A stretch of DNA of 64,000 nt from Paraescarpia echinospica (lineage: Eukaryota; Annelida; Polychaeta; Sabellida; Siboglinidae), in NCBI GenBank assembly GCA_020002185.1, contig CM034531.1, forward strand, positions 85,702,367 through 85,766,366, in the 5' to 3' direction. The position numbers and the translations under genes are program-made. Positions 60,316-64,000 of this stretch are shown here, one piece after another. Below the pieces are notes generated by a model. It made no database searches, had not been told where the DNA came from, and saw nothing but the letters and a program-made list of their open reading frames with translations. Positions within the stretch are counted from its first letter, which is position 1; each line of letters opens with the position of its first letter.

Positions 60316-61234
60316 GAATGGCGTAGAATTGGTGCATGCAGACTACGGAAGCGAGCAGAGCATAGTCGCTTGGGCGCTTGGTGAACTCTTCACGTTAACA
60401 CGAGTAGGCTCATGTTTCCGTGTTTACGTTGTCGACCTTCTTTGCTCTCTCAAAAGCCACGTGACCGACAAATGTAAGGGGTTAAAGTTGACGGCATGGC
60501 AGTTGGCTTTGGCAAATTCCCTGATGTAAGACCAACGCCAATTTATTTCAACCGTGTAAACAAATGTACGCATTTATATTATCATTATTATTATTATTTC
60601 CTATATATTATTTACACACTCCATATTTGGACACCAACGAACCAGATTCATTATGAGTTAAACCAGATGACGAGTTTAACATAAGCGTCGATGAACGCAC
60701 ACGTACGAGAGATGGATATAGCACTGCCAGGCGATGGATAACGGCATACGAGATGTGCTTCGCTAGAAAGCGTCTATGCTGGAAAGGAAACGGCGGCAGT
60801 GATTTATGCGCCTGGGGCGTACCTTTTTTAATCTGATGTTATTATTTAATTACACGAGATGATTAACTAGCGTCGATGCCGCGAGATGTGTGCCTGGTGC
60901 GACGAGGCGCGTGGGTCGTAGTAATATAATCAGTGATCATTTAACGACAGACCATCAAACACTATGAGTAATGATAATTGATACAACGATTCAGATAAAA
61001 GGGCACAGGTATGGCTTGAAAACAAAGTGAAGATACATGTACGTAACTATAGCTAACATTGAGTTCGGCCGGTAAAATAGTGATATATGTTGCGAGTGGT
61101 TAAGGTTAATTTTTGTTATTCTCTTATTGGTACAGAAAAAGTAGTGAACGTAAAATCAGTTGTTATTATATACATTCTGTATCAATGTTATGTGTGTGCA
61201 AACTGTGTTATTCTAATGATCCTACTCCATATTC
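60316..61234. other. Unassigned stretch upstream of the known receptor exons
   Basis: The signal-peptide exon of the receptor might lie here on the minus strand, but I could not identify a Met followed by a hydrophobic stretch with a phase-1 donor. A (TTA)n run lies near 60580. No other feature. Confidence 0.35.
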
Positions 61235-62512
61235 TATTTTGCTTTCTGTGGAGTCTTATATAGCCAGCAATCACCATCATTAGGCGGTCTCTCGGAACAA
61301 GAGTGACGCCCGCCAGATAGTGGGTCCTGGGATGACTCAGGAGCCCCAATCTCGATTCTCAGATCTTGTTGCAGTGTGGGCAGGAGGTTCCGAGTGGACG
61401 GAAGACGTGTATGTGTCCAGACATCTCCCTCTCTTTTCTCACAGCCGCTTGTCTGCCTCTTGAGGTTGGCGGTCGGTCTCAAATTGGGTCGTTACCTGGT
61501 GGATGCTGCGGCGCCGAAGTAGACGTTCCGCAGCCATGTCCTCCAAACTGATGATGTTGATCTAGCATTTCTTCATGTACCATTTGACAGTGTCTTTAAA
61601 ACGTTTTCTCTGACCATCACATGTTCCCGAACCATGCGTTAGCTGTTCGCACACAGCACTTGTTGGGTGAGGCGGCCGTCTGGCATTCTGACACAGTAGA
61701 CAGTCCAGTGGAGCTGATTCTGCATGATCATGTCTCGATACCGGTTGTCTTTCTTTCATCGAGGATGGTGGCGATGGTATGATGGTCTTCCCACCGAATG
61801 CAGAGCATCTTCCTAATGTATCATTGGTGCAATTTCTCCAGGTTCTTCAGGTGGCAACACTACGTGACCCAAACCTCGCTCCCGTAGAGTAGAGTGGTAA
61901 TCCAAAAATCTTCGTAAACCATCACTTTAATCTCCTAAATGTGTGGTCATCAAAGATTCGATGGTGCAATTTACTGAAGGCATGGTGGCACAGCAGATAC
62001 GATGCACATACCTGGTATGTTCTGTTTCGATGGTGGCCTTCTAGGACAGGTGACTCACTAAATACCGGAAATGTTCAACAACTTCCTCCAGATACTTTGA
62101 TTTCGAGAGATCCTTCATTGTTACCTGGAGTTGGGTTGGTGGATAACCTTGGTTTTTCTTATGTTCATGGACATTCCTAGAAGTTGGTATGCTTCCGTAA
62201 AGAGGTTTTGGCTAGATTGAAGCTCTTCTGCATAGTGGGCAACGATTGTACAGTCATAAGCTTTATCACTTTTGGCTTGGCCTTGAGACGTCTCAAGTTG
62301 AATAGCCTCCATTCGAGTCGAGATTCAAATTCAACACCATGAAAAAGACGGTCCCGAACGTGAAAAGGATAGCACATTGGAAGACAGTGAAGAGGGTCGG
62401 TGCGATAACACATCCTTGCTTGGCCTTTGTGCGAATAATAAAAGGCTCCGTTTCAATGCCATTGAAGAGGACGCAAGCATTATTGTTAGGTAAATAATGC
62501 AAAGTAATACAA
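61235..62512 (-). mobile_element. RTE-like LINE, 5'-truncated 3' part
   Basis: Minus strand, same group as the 11650-15445 element. RT block VLFNGIETEPFIIRTKAKQG and KQGCVIAPTLFTVF (62475-62390); WRLFNLRRLKAKPKV (62310-62265); NIRKTKVIHQPNSR (62165-62121); and the distal block GSGTCDGQRKRFKDTVKWYM (61650-61590). A C-terminal C2H2-like end reads SCPHCNKI, a stop, then LLSHPRTH (61390-61330). 5'-truncated in mid-RT near 62512. Many shifts and stops. Confidence 0.8.
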
Positions 62513-62572
62513 ATAGAAATATATCAACGCAACATTATAGAGTGAGGGTGACGGGTGACGGGTGAGAGTGCG

Positions 62573-62592
62573 ACAGAGAGAGAGAGAGAGAG
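62573..62592. repeat. (GA)n microsatellite
   Basis: Twenty bases of GA, directly adjoining the 3' tail of CR1-like copy 3. Confidence 0.9.
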
Positions 62593-64000
62593 ATTTAACA
62601 AGATTTAACAAGATTGCCACCCAGAGAATTAACTCTAGGTGGCAGGTGGACAAGGAAGCCCTTTGGCTTATCGAGAGTCCGACCCTTTTATCTATGTGTA
62701 TCCCGCCCGTCTGAGGTATGTGTCGATTTTATTTTTAAACATATTCACGCTACTAGCACCCACACAATCAGCAGGTAATCTGTTCCATTCATTTACAGTC
62801 CTTTGTGAAAATGAAAACTTTCTTATATCCAATCTACTCTGCTCCTTTGCCAATGTAAGTTCATGTCCTCTAGTCCTTCTATCTTTCTTAACTGAGAAAA
62901 AAATATTTCTATCAATATTTTCATAACCCTTCAATATTTTAAACACTTCTATCTGATCTCCTCTCAATCTCCTGGTCTCTAGTGTTGTTAAACCGCATTT
63001 TTTAGGCGTATTTCGTAACTAAGATCCCTCAGTTTTGGTATCATTTTAGTTGCTCTCCTCTGCACTCTTTCTAGCATATCTATGTCCTTCCTGCGATATG
63101 GCCTCCACGCTTGAATACAATATTCTAAATGAGGCCTAACTATTGTTTTGTACAGCGGTATTATTAGCTCTTTTTCCTTATACGTTATGTTTCGCCTAAT
63201 TAATCCAAGGATTTGATTTCCCTTTGAAGCTGCAATTCCGCACTGCTCTGAAACCTTCATATCAGCACTAATGGTTAACCCTAAGTCCTTTTCTTTTACA
63301 GTAGTACTTAGTACAGTACCCCCATTGTATATTCTACCTCTTCGTTCCCATGTCCTGTGTGGAGGCATTTACATTTCCCAAAATTGAACAGCATTTGTCA
63401 CTTTTCAGACCATTTGATCAACCTGTCAAGATCATCTTGTAAATGCTGTCTATCTCCATCACTTTTAATCCTTCTAAACACTTTTGTATCATCCGCAAAT
63501 TTCAACACCTTGCTTATTATTTCATCATCCAAATCGTTGATATATATTAAGAATAATATAGGACCTAATACTGATCCCTGTGGTACCCCACTCAATACTG
63601 ATTTCCAGTTTGAAGCCTCCCCATCAACTACTACACGTTGTCTTCTGTCAATCAACCATTGTTCTATCCAGTTTATTATACCATTTCCTATGCCATGGGC
63701 CTTTAGTTTAAGCAGTAATCTTTGATGTGGTACTTTGTCGAAAGCTTTTTGAAAATCTAAGTAGACGATATCTACTGGTGATCCCTCATCTACCCACTTA
63801 GTGATGTCTTCCAAAAAACATAACATATTTGTTAAGCATGACCTCGCTTTTAAAAACCATGTTGAGATGGGTTTATCAAGTTTTGTTTAACAAGAAAATC
63901 CACCATGTGATCTTTAATTAGTCTTTCTAATAATCTACAAATCACTGATGTTAAACTCACTGGTCTATAGTTCTCTGACTTGTTTCTCGAACCTTTTTTG
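62592..64000 (-). mobile_element. CR1-like LINE (copy 3), runs off the window
   Basis: Minus strand, from the 3' tail (two TAACAAGATT units at 62593-62616) through the distal domain (62967-62692: RNIFFSVKKDRRTRGHELT; 63368-62988: KDLGLTISADMKVSEQCG, VRPHLEYCIQAWRPYRRKDI) to the RT core (63826-63398: YLDFQKAFDKVPHQRLLLKL, SGVPQGSVLGPILF, FADDTKVFRRI). The RT frame continues upstream past 63826 in a disturbed form towards 64000. A TGA replaces the Trp codon just after the RT frame (WSEK-stop-QML, at 63398), and a frameshift follows within about 60 bases. It is the best preserved of the three copies. Confidence 0.9.
63398..63826 (-). pseudogene. Reverse transcriptase core of CR1-like copy 3
   Basis: 142 residues with all three catalytic Asp positions (YLDFQKAFD, then KFADDTKVF) and the intervening SGVPQGSVLGP loop. 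Very close in wording to copy 2 (26896-26399), with differences such as KAHGIGNGIINWIEQWLIDR versus KARGIGNGLINWIEKWLIDR. It is terminated by a single Trp-to-stop change, so the loss of function may be recent. Confidence 0.9.

Overview
The window is animal nuclear DNA, most likely from a marine invertebrate. The evidence is one spliced gene with GT-AG introns and extracellular lectin, CUB and sushi modules, a dense mix of non-LTR retrotransposons (CR1-like, L2-like, RTE-like, I-like with RNase H, and a jockey/CR1-superfamily element), a hAT relic, MITE-like elements, a 55-bp satellite and many long microsatellites. A mollusc or another lophotrochozoan would fit, but nothing seen here fixes the phylum. 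There are no bacterial-style genes or operons.

Layout: 1-1712 has no recognised gene. A MITE-like relic (1713-1868) abuts a satellite of about 108 monomers of 55 bp (1871-7839). From 9041 to 32206 old transposable elements lie in AT-rich DNA: a CR1-like 3' end (9041-9872), an RTE-like element with 5' leader and C-terminal zinc finger (about 11650-15445), a tRNA-derived SINE relic, a TA-flanked 893-bp element with terminal inverted repeats (18698-19590), a LINE fragment, a hAT relic with a perfect 8-bp target duplication (21818-23431), a second CR1-like copy (25532-27545), a diverged tandem repeat of about 185-bp units (27690-28830), and an L2-like 3' end. From 34889 to 40210 one L2-like fragment appears to be split by a different, nearly complete L2-like element. 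An I-like fragment with an RNase H domain follows (40335-41410), then a long TCTA microsatellite and several dispersed repeats.

The only host gene I can support runs on the minus strand from 59805 to 47973. Seven exons join with matching phases into one open frame of 466 whole codons: SUEL/galactose-binding lectin domain, CUB domain (two exons), sushi/CCP domain, a short linker, one transmembrane helix, and a 147-residue cytoplasmic tail with a PPSY motif and several tyrosine motifs. A poly(A) signal lies 44 bases past the stop. The 5' exons, with the signal peptide, were not found and may lie beyond the lectin exon or outside the window. The product should be a type I cell-surface lectin-like receptor. 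I do not recognise it as a named gene. Its introns hold a LINE, a (CA)n tract and dispersed repeats.

The right end carries a small LINE relic (59995-60315), a second RTE-like 3' fragment on the minus strand (61235-62512) and a third CR1-like copy that leaves the window at 64000. Nearly all other open frames are microsatellite or transposon shadows.
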